Shown: piece after piece, positions 44,345 to 54,921 of the stretch
Layout: the number at the start of each line of letters is the position of its first letter
Position numbering within the stretch: the first letter of the stretch is position 1
Source of the DNA: Cristatella mucedo
Lineage: Eukaryota; Bryozoa; Phylactolaemata; Cristatellidae
Reading direction: 5' to 3'
Assembly: GCA_009760855.2 (NCBI GenBank)
Contig: WPIO01000074.1
Span: forward strand, 80,001-144,000
DNA: 64,000 nt
Program-made: the position numbers and the translations under genes
The notes under the pieces: model-generated
Database searches by the model: none
Told to the model about the DNA's origin: nothing
What the model saw: the letters and a program-made list of their open reading frames with translations, nothing else

Positions 44345-44700
44345 AGTAATTATTATTATTATTATTATTATTATACATTTGCATAGCGCTCTCAGAGAAC
44401 CGAATCTCTTTCTAGGCATTAAACGGATGCTGTATAGAAAGTACTACCAAATGTTTGGTGGTAGTATCCGCAAGTCGCAGGTGTAGTGTGATTAGGTACA
44501 TGCACACGTAGGACGAATCGCAAAGACCCACCAAGTGCTGTAATAAACATGTGCGCCATAAACTTTTTTTTTCCATTTCGTCACGTAAGGGGACTTTGTG
44601 ACTTGCGTTGATAGTGAGTTAGAGGCGTCGGGAGCTTAAGGAACAAATGACACGGTCTCCATAGAGCCACAGGTTCGTATGCGGTTCGCTCGGATGACAT
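44345..44700 (-). mobile_element. LINE-A 3' fragment with (ATT)n tail
   Basis: On the minus strand: decayed RT C-terminus, then AATGCCTAGAAAGAGATTCG, AGAGCGCTATGCAAATG and (ATT)n. 5' truncated. Confidence 0.8.
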
Positions 44701-44739
44701 GGCTTGAGAGTGGAGAGCAGCCAGCTAGTCACTGAATCA

Positions 44740-44781
44740 CTTGCACGTCATCTAGAGCGGTCGCTCTAGATGACGTGCAAG
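44740..44781. repeat. Perfect inverted repeat, 20-bp arms
   Basis: CTTGCACGTCATCTAGAGCG, GT, then its exact complement: near-cruciform DNA adjacent to the 5' end of a LINE-A fragment. Confidence 0.95.
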
Positions 44782-45630
44782 CGATCCATTGGCGCACACT
44801 GGCTGCGTCGTCAGTGCGATTGTGCATCCGCCAGGTTTGAGCCTCTGACGTGAGCCACCACGTGACGTGAGCCGCCACGGATGGACTTAAGCTGTGCGAA
44901 TTTAACCCCTTAATTCTTAGGCCGGAGAAAAAAGAAGCAGCCACGCGCTCTAAGCAGCGGCCACTGCGGCGGCGGCGGCGGCGGCGACGGCGACGGCCGT
45001 CGAGGAAAGCAGAAGCTAAAGAAAAAGTGCCGGCGGCGGCGGCGACGAGAGCTTGACAGAGAATAATCTAGAATGATCCCCGATGAGAGAACGACCTACC
45101 GAGCGTGTCCGTCGGGACACGAAGCACGACACTGAACAAAAACGCCCATCGCCGGCGCTGGTCTGTCTCGGGACGCCCGCCGAGGTTTAGATCCAAGCTA
45201 GTCCCGATCGGGAGGCGGTTTATTTCTCTGCGATGCCTCACCACTGATTGGATTCTCCTTAACAATCGTTATGCAAAAACCTTGCTTAATAGTACGATAT
45301 CTGTGCATTGTCTACCCGAACATCAGCGGTTACTATTTCGACTGTTTTCCGCACGATTTAAAAATTGGAGCCACCGATACAATCCGTTTAACGGTTTGTC
45401 GTACTCTCAGTTTGACCTCGATCGCCCAGTTCAATAAAATCTACCACACATCTGCACTTCGTACGCCCAATCTGATCAGTTGAGTCCTCATAGCCGCAAT
45501 GGTTCTTCTATGTTCTGCCTAAGTGTTCCTCTCCCAGGTCGGTTAATCAAAAATCTCAGATTATAGTGTTACCGGTCACAGGTCAATAACCAGGAGACAA
45601 GACAGGAACAGAGACAAGTCACCTATTTAG
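44782..45630. other. No gene seen
   Basis: Includes a short (GGC)n run near 44965-44995 and ORFs without family resemblance. Confidence 0.3.
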
Positions 45631-45639
45631 TCACTCAAG

Positions 45640-46765
45640 TCCCTTGCTTTCTCCGTTAATACTTAACCTCTACGAAATGCGATTAAGGCCCATGAATATG
45701 ATATGACTTGTATGCTGACGGTACTCATCTGTATTAGCCATTCGAAACCTCGGAATCTGCTGCAGCAACTGATGAACTGAAAGCTTGCCTTGCTGACATT
45801 CGATCCTGGATGGCGGAAAATTTCATAAAACTAAATGAAAATAAAACCGAACTGCTGCTCATAGGACACCCTATGCCTGTGGCTGGATTAGAAGGCTTTG
45901 CTCTTCTAATAGGTGATGCTGTTGTGCGACCATCCACGAGCTCAAATTTTAGGTGTCGTTTTGAAATGCTGCCTACATTTTAAAAGCTTCATTCAGAAGA
46001 CTGCTTTTACTGCAAGCCATCACGTCCCATGTCTTTCTAAGATTAGGAGCTGTCCTCCACATTGGCTTGCCGAATATTTAACTAGCTCCGTAGTTCTCTC
46101 TCGGCCTGATTATTGTAATTCCATTTTGGCTGCCCTACAATGAAAGCAACTAAGCCGCTGCAGCTGGCTATAATTATGGCTGCAAGGCTAGTCTTCAAAT
46201 CCCAGAGGTTTGACCGCGTGTCACCTTTGCTAAAAGAGGTAGGATGGCTGCCGGTCGATCAACGATTACAGAGCAAAGTTCTTACTCTGACCCACAAGGC
46301 CCCCCCCGGACGCCTTGGGTCCTCTATACCTAGCTGACCTGCTGCACCAGTTTCAGACTCGTCGTACCCTAAGCTCCTGTAAGGACTCGAAATTAGCTGT
46401 TTTATTCCTCCACTTAAAGACCATTGGCGACAGAAGCTTTAGCTCTGCAGATCCTAGACTGTGGGACTCGCTTACCCTATTCTTACGCAACGACAACTAC
46501 TGTCCTGCTGCCGAATATGGCTCATTCTTTTAAGCGGTGCTGAACCGCTACTTCATTCGACTCACTATCTCGGCTGCTCTCCTCACTGTGATAGGCTTCC
46601 CGCTTTCTATTTGTTGCACGAAATGGAGTCTGTTAGCTACCGAATGCGTACGGAAAGCCGCTTAGGCTGCGAGTGGGTCATACAAACGTCTCCTGTATAA
46701 CACATAAATAGTCCGTATGGCTTTGTGGAGTTACAGACGGAGATATATTGCATTTGCATTACATT
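45640..46765 (+). mobile_element. LINE-B, 5'-truncated, decayed
   Basis: The catalytic box reads YADG instead of YADD (about 45712-45723). It is followed by KLNENKTELLLIGHP and the C-terminal RT segment in several frames (stops near 46140 and a C8 run near 46302). Ends GTGGAGTTACAGACGGAGAT. Confidence 0.85.
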
Positions 46766-46953
46766 GCTTACTCTCAGTCGGTCTCTCAGATATCTCAGCA
46801 CATACTTGATCTCTTCCATCAACCAAGCAGGTTTTCACTGCTATGCAATTTTCAAGCAATGCCATTTTTTCAAAATTTAACGAGCTGCTCTCGCTTGACT
46901 TGAAGGCCATCTGAAGCATGCCAGCACCTTTTTCCATCGCTTCGATTGACCGA

Positions 46954-47165
46954 TTATCTGGTAGATGTACGTAGAACCGACATAAACATCAACGTACACG
47001 CTTGAATTAGCGTGAACAATGTCAGCGATAACGCGTCGCCTGTATAGCGCACAAGAGAACCTAATATCCATCCAGATGCTTGACATATAGCAGCTAGAGA
47101 ATACGTAACCGGGAGTAGCGGCACGCTTGGTATCATGCATGCAAAAGCCACTATCGTGTTCAGGT
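46954..47165 (-). CDS. Possible exon or remnant of a membrane protein
   Basis: A minus-strand frame rich in hydrophobic residues: IVAFACMIPSVPLLPVTYSL, then GWILGSLV, and LSLTLFTLIQACTLMFMSVL. It would form two or three membrane helices separated by short polar loops, reminiscent of multi-pass transporters. It has an AG acceptor-like end near 47150, no convincing donor, and a stop at 46954-46956. Family not assignable by eye; it may be a remnant or chance. Confidence 0.25.
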
Positions 47166-47589
47166 CAGCATGCGAATGCAATCATTAAGACATGGTTGGT
47201 CACATGCTAGTAAAACCTCCGACTAGGAATGCGGTCTCTGGATCGTGCTCATTTTTGCAAGAGAAGGATTCCGGAACGAAAAACGGGCAAGTTCACTGGG
47301 GCAATAGGTTGACTTACTACGACTAACCTAAAAGATTACGATCACTGCGGAGCCTAGAACTGCACTAACTTTCTGCTAGACTGTTACTTTTTCTGCGAAC
47401 TGCTGCTGCGACGCTGGACAATAAAGGATATGCTGCTGCTGGGCGATCGTGCCGATGTTCGCTCTACGACTAACGCGTCTGCCGCACACTCTCGCTGCTC
47501 ACCCAGTGAGGACGCTTTTCTAGCGATCACGTGACATGAACTGGTAATGCCACGGATGTTGGGTCGTTGCTCAGTCACGACGGTGATAA

Positions 47590-48225
47590 TAATGTTATTA
47601 AAATCGCGATTTTTTTATAGCGCCATCGGAGAACTTATAGTGCCTTTCTAGGCACTTTAAATTTCCTGTAAAGGAAGCACGATCAAATGGTTAGTGTCAT
47701 CATGCTCGATAAGCATCAAGAATAACATAGTTAGGGTGACATGAACAGGGTCAGCATGCAAGTTTGGTTGGTTATAGGCAGCATGCACAGTGTCAGCACG
47801 CATAAGCACATAAAGGACGAATCACAGCTACTCACTAAATGCTGTCCTAAATAGGTGTGTTTTCAAATTCTTTTTTAATGTGGTCAAGTCAGGGCATGTT
47901 GTGAGGTAAGTCGGGAGTGAGTTCCAGGCTGTAGGAGCATACGAACTAAATGGTCTCCAAATGATTTGAGGTTTGTACGATGTACTTGCAAACTGTTAGA
48001 ATCCGAAAAGCAGGTGGTACGATGCTTGGCCTGGTAGGGGAGTAGATCCGACAGATAGGCTAGAGCCAAAGAATGAAGGGGCCTAAAAACCTAAAAGTGA
48101 GTGACAAAACCTTGAAGTCGCTGCGTTGCTTGACTGGGAGCCAGTGCAAGTCGGCGAGAAGTGGTGCGATGTGGCAACTGCGACGCTCACTACGGACAAG
48201 CCTGGCTGCAGAGTTCCACTCCACT
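47590..48225 (-). mobile_element. LINE-A, 5'-truncated
   Basis: On the minus strand: RT C-terminus (LAYLSDLLPYQAKHRTTCFS, then GDH..), the 3' region with GTGCTGACACTGTGCATGCT, and a decayed tail (AAGTGCCTAGAAAGGCACTA). Stops interrupt the frame. Confidence 0.85.
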
Positions 48226-48514
48226 AGTGATTTTCACGCTCCGGCTATATCTTATATCTCTATATACTTGCTAGTGATTGCAGCAAAGGACTTTATTTCA
48301 AGAGCCTGTTTGGCTGGCTCTTGTCATACGGTAAACGGAAGTGTTGAATAACCACAGAGACTGCATTCCCCCAGCAGCTGCAGTTACCTTGTGCTAATCT
48401 CACCACTTAGGACTACACGGTTGAGTGCTGTACCTGAGGCATTTTTTTGATCTAGATCTTTTACATACATTCGGTTTCCATGGGGTTCGGTGCCAAAGAG
48501 CTAAATCCACTGTG

Positions 48515-48780
48515 CGCTTTTCTAAGAAAGATAAAATGAGGAAAATCCCTCGCTAACTTTCGGTGAATTTTGGAGAAATTTTTGGGTGGAACGCGAACGA
48601 CTTGCAGATCAGTTACGAGCTGAATTTGATCGATTTGCGCGAAACCAGCTAATTGAATATTTTTCGCGTAAATTTATGGAGAATCGTTGGCATATGTTCT
48701 TAGGTGCGATATGCTCTCTAAACATGAGCAGCACAAATATTGAAGCGAAAACCTTCACACAGCCTACACACACAAACTAG
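48515..48780 (+). CDS. Possible exon, unidentified helical protein
   Basis: After an upstream TAA a plus-strand frame stays open for about 85 codons to TAG at 48778-48780. Its core is strongly protein-like and charged: FGEFWRNFWVERERLADQL, then RAEFDRFARNQLIEYFSRKF and MENRWHMFL, suggesting amphipathic helices. An AG precedes it and TTAG/GTGCG follows the core as a weak donor. No family is recognised. It lies in the far right part of unit A, whose unit B counterpart is outside the window. Confidence 0.3.
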
Positions 48781-51019
48781 AACTATTGCTGCCGTGCTCA
48801 CTCGATACGCACGAACTTGAATGTTCAACTGGCAGCAGCGTAAAACGGTGTTACACGGCCAACCTGATACAGTACATACAACAATACAGTGCAACACCTT
48901 CTAGACGACGGTGACGGAGGTAAAACATCCAAAGACGTAGCACCCGTGCAGGTCATTATTGAAGCTTCGCTTTAGCGGAGGAAAGCCAGCTACGTAGCTT
49001 GGTACCGCGAGGAATTGACGCGCGAGCGTAGAGTTGGCTGCCGAGTGACTTACTTGTTTCTGGCTCCTCCGCCTCGGATTGAACGAAGTGATCAATCGAA
49101 GTGATCGCTTCGATCACCGATCGATCACCATGGTTACATTATGATTCAAACGGTGATTATGGCGGCGATCAATCGAAGTGATCACTCTATCTGCGCCTCT
49201 TTTATCCACTGTCCAGCCGGCCACTGTCATAACGCGCTCCGAGACCGCTACTTTGCAAACCGTTGAGTAGATTGACCGCTTTTATAGTGCTGGACATGCC
49301 TTATTGCTCCACGATCGTCCTGCTCGTGGTTTCATAACGCGCGATATACGGCAAAGGTCAAAGACCTCTCTACGTACGTACCAGGTTAGGTGTCGTGTTT
49401 TGGCTAATTTCGGCAATTCGGTGACTTCGCAATTTCTCTTATGCAGATCTTTACAATAATATGCACGTGACTGCTTATCCGTGTTACATGTCTTATGTCT
49501 CGAAGAGATTCCTCTTCTTATTTATATAAGCGTATTTCGAACACGGGTAACTATTGTAAGTTTTATCTTGCACAAGTGAAAAATCGAGGAAAAATTTAAC
49601 TTTGATTTTGAAGACGAGCCCGAGTGTTCGCTGACCTTCACCTGAGTGTCCGCTGACCCAGCTGGTGAGGCACCTCGCTGACTGTCAAGCTATAAGCTAT
49701 CAATAGTTGGACCACAGTATTCACAGATGTACAGATGAAAACTTGTTTATTAGCATTTCCTAATAAAGCGAAAGTTAATGTAATTTTTTTTTTTATTTAA
49801 GCGTTTTCATCGGCGCCGAACAGGGATGAAAGCGTCAATGAGCTTTACGTACTGAATATGCAGAAAAGATAGTCATATTTAAATGCAGAGTAACTGCAGA
49901 GTAACTGCCGCCATAAAAAACAACGAATAGATACTGTGTATTCAATTCAATCGCTTGTCTGCAGTCAGATGCAGCACGCGACTTCCTGTCGCTGGCGCGC
50001 TCGCCGCGGGAGGTTCGCGAAGCGCAACGCAGCGAATGGCGTCCAAGCGGTGACCGCTAGCGGAAGCGCAAGCCGCTGACCGTCAGGGGACAGCAACGTT
50101 CGCGTTCGTTGAGCTGAGCTCACGAGCTGCTGGAATGCCGGTCCGAAATTGCGTGCGGAGACTGTGACTTTTTTTTTCATTCGATATTAGCGTGCGCACG
50201 TGGAAAATCACGGGAAAACTACAAGTTAGCTTTGCATGGCAGACCAAAGTGTCAGTTGACCTCACAGCTGGTGAGGTCCGCTTCACTGACAGGCAAGCTT
50301 AAAATTCCTAGTCCATGGTGCAAAATATGAGTGCGAGTCAAGCTGACAACGTATTTCAAACGCCCTTTCTAATTTCAACTTATATAATTCCCTGTTCAGT
50401 TTTAATCTATGAGAGTGAATTTCGCAGCTACGCATGCAAGTGAAAAGGTTATCTCCACGTTTCCCTCTTTGCTACGCCTATGATTGTTGTACCATCGTAG
50501 TAGTACTAGAGTGGCACACAGGAAACGAGCTGTAAACTTGATGTCAGTGATAGTCATAGATATTATCAACAAGAAATTGCGGCACGTATTCATAAATGCA
50601 GATATTCGGGGACTTGGGGACTTGCGCACACAAGCCTTACATTCAATAATTGTTTATCTATCTATTTTATTATCTTTTATTACTATTTTATTATTTTATT
50701 ATATTTATTATCTATTTATTTATCTGGCTAGATCAGCAATAATTCCGAATAATTGTGAAGCTGAGTCTTGAAATGCAGAGGTCTTGACGATTCTAAATGT
50801 AAAACCACCTTGCACAGCAAGGAACATGCAACACCTGCTGAATCGGCATATCGTAAAAGCGAATGGGTTGGACAAACTGCTCAAATTAACTGTAGTTCAA
50901 TTGATTGTTTGCATTCTGAACGTCTGCCAGTAAGCGCACGCTCAGTCGACACATCGTACGCCCACACGTTGCCAAACTGAATGGTAGGCATACCGGGCAT
51001 CGATACGGTACCTGGTTTG

Positions 51020-51680
51020 AGCCAGCCATGTTGCATTGTAATTTTCTTTTGACTACGCTACCAAAGAAAGCCGCTAGGCCACTGCAGCTGACTATGAATA
51101 TGGCTGCAAGGCTAGTCTTCAAGTCCAAGAAGTTTGAGCACGTGTCACCTTTGCTAAAAGAGCTAGGATGGTTGCCGGTTGAGCAAAGGATGCAGAGCAA
51201 AGTTCTTACGCTGACCCACAAGGCCCGCCACGGCTTGGCTCCTTCGTACCTAGCTGAACTGCTGCATCAGTTTCAGCCTGTTCGCGCCCTCAGGTCCTGT
51301 GTGCACAATAAATTAGCTGTCTCATTCCTCCGCTTAAGAGCCGTTGGCGACAGAAGCTTTAGCTCTGCAGGTCCTAGACTGTGGAACTCGCTTCCACAAT
51401 TCTTACGCAACGACAACTACTCTTCTGCTGCGACTATGGCACATCCTTTTCAGCGGTCCTGAGTTGGTACTTCCATGCTACTCACTATCTCAATGCTCTT
51501 CTGACTCTGCTACGCTTCCGGCTTTCTCGTTGTTTCGTGAGACGAAGTCCGTTGGCTACCGAATGCGTACCGAAAGCCGCTTAGGCTGTGAGTGCGCTAG
51601 ACAAAACGTCTCCTGCGTAACACCCACATGGTCTTTGTTATTTTGTGGAGTTACAGAGGGAGATAAATTACATTGCATGA
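51020..51680 (+). mobile_element. LINE-B, 5'-truncated
   Basis: Open frame 51028-51462 encodes the RT C-terminus (KFEHVSPLLKELGWLPVEQR, GDRSFSSAGPRLWNSLPQF), with a 1-nt deletion near 51430. Ends GTGGAGTTACAGAGGGAGAT. Its sequence is very close to the 40822 copy. Absent from the matching place in unit A (about 36560). Confidence 0.88.
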
Positions 51681-51837
51681 TATTTATTTAGCACAGTCAG
51701 CGAGGTATTCGTCCCATCGATTATAGGAAATGAGCTCAATCAGCTCAATGCAAATCTGAGTACCTGCAAAGGAAAATGTGGCCAGTCATGCACTGTCACC
51801 TAATGCTAAGCTGGTCCGGCCCACGTTGCTTGGATAA

Positions 51838-52060
51838 TAATACTAATAATTTATTTGCATAGCGCCCTCGGAGATCTTTGTCGCCACTAACCATGTTATT
51901 CTTGTCTATCAAGCATGATATTACTCACCATTCAATCGCGCTTCCCTTTGCAGCAAATGTGAAGCAACTAGAAAGAGATTGAGTTCTCCGAGGGCGCTTT
52001 ATCAAGCGCATTGTTATTATTATTATCTTAATCTCTTTCTAGGCACTCTCCATATCACAC
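51838..52060. mobile_element. LINE-A tail (minus) interrupted by a LINE-A tail (plus)
   Basis: Outer minus-strand tail: TTTGCATAGCGCCCTCGGAG at the left and AATCTCTTTCTAGGCACT at the right. Between them lies a plus-strand tail (51885-52027) with GCAAATGTGAAGCAACTAGA, GAGGGCGCTTTATCAAGCGC and (ATT)n. Confidence 0.75.
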
Positions 52061-52063
52061 GCG

Positions 52064-52423
52064 ATGCAACGGCAGGCAGCGGAAGCGGGTAAAATCGTGA
52101 GCGTGAATCTTTTACGTCCGTGCTTCCTGCGATTGTGCATTGTGTGCAAGTGCGATCGTGGGGCGTGGCATGCCACGGCTGAGTGCAGCGGTACCTCGGC
52201 TTACGAGTGTCTCGACGTAGACCTGTTTCCAGATACGAACTGTCTCTCGGCCGATTTTTTGCTTAGAGTTGCGAGCTACAATTCGGGTTACGAGCCAGCT
52301 TCAGATACTCCGCCGCTAGTTGCCCCAGCGAACGTCACACTGTATGCGGTCACTCAGGCTAATAAGGGTAGATGCAGCGAACGAGATTTCATCGCAAGAC
52401 GCTGCCCTACGACCCGGATGTGA
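52064..52423 (+). CDS. Possible cysteine-rich exon, unidentified
   Basis: A plus-strand frame of 119 codons from an ATG. The core is protein-like with clustered cysteines (CIVCKCDRGAWHATAECSG, YECLDVDLFPDTNCLSADF) and a Pro/Thr-rich following part (PASDTPPLVAPANVTLYAV). Extracellular character is suggested by the cysteines and an NVT sequon. An AAG acceptor-like site precedes TGCGATCG (about 52150). It lies in a roughly 1-kb insertion specific to unit B and may be part of an inserted element. Family unknown. Confidence 0.3.
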   Translation: MQRQAAEAGKIVSVNLLRPCFLRLCIVCKCDRGAWHATAECSGTSAYECLDVDLFPDTNCLSADFLLRVASYNSGYEPASDTPPLVAPANVTLYAVTQANKGRCSERDFIARRCPTTRM

Positions 52424-54149
52424 CGCCAAGCGCAGGCCTGTAGGTTCGCTCCCAGACAGAGTCGAGCGAACCGTCGTGACGTTTGGACGCACAAGATCGC
52501 CAGACTCCGGTGCTAAATTTGACTAAGTCGGGAACAGCTAAGTACGTCCTGTACTTCTCTATTTAGGCATTATAATCGTATGAGAGTTAATCGCATAACT
52601 GATAACGATCGACATCCGCTTTAAATTATTTTTTAAATTATTTTATCCGCTTTAAAGGCCCAGGCAATAAACTGAAAGCGAGGAAATTTCGGCGAAAGGG
52701 GCACAAATTGGCGAATAGGATTCGGATATTTATTTCAGCCTTTCTCCCTAACTCTATTAGCATCTTCAAGTCGTCCGATCTCCAAGTTATTCTTGTACAT
52801 TAGGATCGATAAAAACCCGTTTATTTCAAGACATTCTATTGTATCGGTTTAAAAACAATATTCGTTACTTGCAAGTACATTTCTTAAATTAAAAGCGTGA
52901 CAAAAATCGCAGTTCTTTTTAGGGGTACGGACCGGACTAATGGCATCTCAATTCATTTCAGTGGGGAAAACTGGTTTGACATACAAATTTGACATGCGAT
53001 TAATTTGAGTTACGGGCTCCGGCACGCAACGAATTAAACTTGTAAGCCAAGGTATGTGCCGCTGCAATTGGGCCTGAGTGGGCGTGGGCGTTGGTATTTC
53101 AGGCACAGCACGAAAGCTGATCGTTGCAGGCTTTGCTGATTACAAACTTTCAATTATTTTGCGACGTTTACATCTTCGAAGATATCGTGCTGAGAGTGTA
53201 ATTTTGGCGATTTTCTTTCAACTCTCTTGTTTACACCCACTCAAGCTCGAGCTCGAACGACTGAGCTTAATGTCAAAGGGCACTAACCTTGACATGACAC
53301 GGCCTTGACCTTAACATGACTCGCAAGCTAATCCTGAGCAGCTGCTACAAGCCAGTGCGACCGCCGAATTGGAGCGAAGCCGTCCTGACGCCTTGCCTGT
53401 AACAGACATCCTCCGCAGAGCCTACTAAGCAAGCTGACTTGCCTATTCGTCTAAGCTGAAGCGGTCTCTTTGAGCGAGACAAATAAAAGCATACACCTGA
53501 CGCTGTACGACTTGGAATGGCTACCCGATGCTGCGCGACAGGGAGACGGCAACGTGACACAGAGCGACGAGGAAGCCATTACCTGATGCTGCGTTACTGG
53601 GACTGCCTCGATAGGTATTTTGCACATTGTAAAACTAGCACTGTGCACTGAATACCATCCTAAATATAGACGCGATGAGCATTTGCTGTTACAAAAATTT
53701 CCGTCAACCTTAAATGCCTGTCCAGAATCTGAACCCACTCCTTAATTTATATATGTTTAAATAAGCCACGATGCATGTACCAGTGTGTTGATTAATGCGA
53801 GACGTTTTTCATCTGCTTATTCTCTTGTACAGTTTGGTGCCATCAAGCGTAACCCTGTGTTCCAAGCACTTACACATAGATATAACGGCAGCTTGATTAC
53901 GCACCACTAGCAGTGATGTCGTCATTGTACTTACCAAATGCCTTGGTGGGTCTAAGTAAATACATTATAAATCAGAACTCTGTGTGTGTGTCAGAGACAC
54001 CGTTTGACTGAATAACCTTCAGAATAAAATAAAATAAAATAAAAAAATAAATGATAAAATAAAATACCGTCAGACGATGTCGATTCTCTAGATGAGTGTT
54101 TATAATACAAATGACTGCCTAAATTATATTTAGTACAAGAAATCATCTG
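52424..54149. other. Left flank of unit B gene, no gene seen
   Basis: 53070-53760 matches 36880-37730 of unit A; 52430-53050 has no unit A match. An AAAAT repeat lies at 54025-54062. No supported exon. Confidence 0.4.
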
Positions 54150-54902
54150 TTAAACTGGTTCATTTTTAGCACGGTTCTTGACAGTTCCGTTACTGCATAA
54201 ATGAATCTGAGTATTGTACGAGACACTTCCGCAGCATCCAGTTAGGTAGCCACCGAATTCGACGTTGATGACGCCATTACAGCACGAGTGCCGTGCCGTA
54301 TTATACGCTTTTGCTCCGCAGCACAACGTGTTAAAAACCCCGTACCCTTTGACAACAGTGTTTTGACAGCAGGCGCTTACAGTCATGTCGTATGATACTT
54401 CTCCACAACAACCTGTTGAGCTGTCACCGAAGCTCGGCGAAACAGCAGCTTGGCAACACACGTTGGTCAATCTGTTGTAAGCCGTCGAACCACAACATCC
54501 AGTGGTGTAAGCTCCAAAGCCAGGAATTATTTTGCCCTGACAGCAAGTATAACTACCGGTAAAGTATGATGTTGAATTGCAACAGCTAGTAGATGCTGGT
54601 CCATAGGACTTTCCGACCACACCATTACAACAAGTGGAGGTTCTGGTATCGTAGGACTGTGCTCCGCAGCATGCTGTGTTGCCTGCACGGTAACTGCTGA
54701 CTACACTGCCAGAGCAACACGTGTTCACGCGGGTATTGTAAGACGTGCTTCCGCAGCAGGCAGTATTATCCGATCCATAGCTGGGTTTTAAAAATGCATT
54801 GCAACACGTATAGAAGGTTTTGTCATATGGCTTAACTCCACAGTACTGTGCCGACGCAATCGTCACCCACCAGGCAGAGATGAAAGCGACGCAGACTAGC
54901 AT
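54150..54902 (-). CDS. Galaxin-like secreted repeat protein, unit B
   Basis: Complete coding exon of 250 residues. ATG at 54902-54900 after an acceptor (TTTTTCATTTGCAG, exon from 54921). The signal peptide (MLVCVAFISAWWVTIASA/Q) is followed by seven full 29-residue di-cysteine repeats with the same positions as the unit A protein, and a final altered repeat. In the last repeat the second Cys pair is CS, and a 1-nt deletion near the end replaces the terminal Cys with a new tail (NRAKNEPV). That leaves 30 cysteines in the mature protein, still even. Changes from the unit A protein are scattered and spare the cysteines, tyrosines and glycines elsewhere, consistent with a functional paralogue. 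Probable role: extracellular, possibly skeletal-matrix protein, by homology to galaxins. Confidence 0.9.
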   Translation of the reverse strand: MLVCVAFISAWWVTIASAQYCGVKPYDKTFYTCCNAFLKPSYGSDNTACCGSTSYNTRVNTCCSGSVVSSYRAGNTACCGAQSYDTRTSTCCNGVVGKSYGPASTSCCNSTSYFTGSYTCCQGKIIPGFGAYTTGCCGSTAYNRLTNVCCQAAVSPSFGDSSTGCCGEVSYDMTVSACCQNTVVKGYGVFNTLCCGAKAYNTARHSCCNGVINVEFGGYLTGCCGSVSYNTQIHLCSNGTVKNRAKNEPV

Positions 54903-54921
54903 GATATCTTTGTTAGAAATC

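Larger units (their letters stand above)
34346..49076. repeat. Segmental duplication unit A
   Basis: A head-to-tail copy of unit B. Collinear matches include 34700-35090 with 49430-49790, 35620-36560 with 49960-50990, 36880-37560 with 53070-53640, the galaxin-like gene and promoter, 39960-40340 with 57910-58440, 42000-42120 with 59760-59880, and 42560-43800 with 62630-63960. Identity is roughly 80-90% by eye. Each unit starts near GAACGAAGTGATC (34359 and 49081). Confidence 0.85.
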
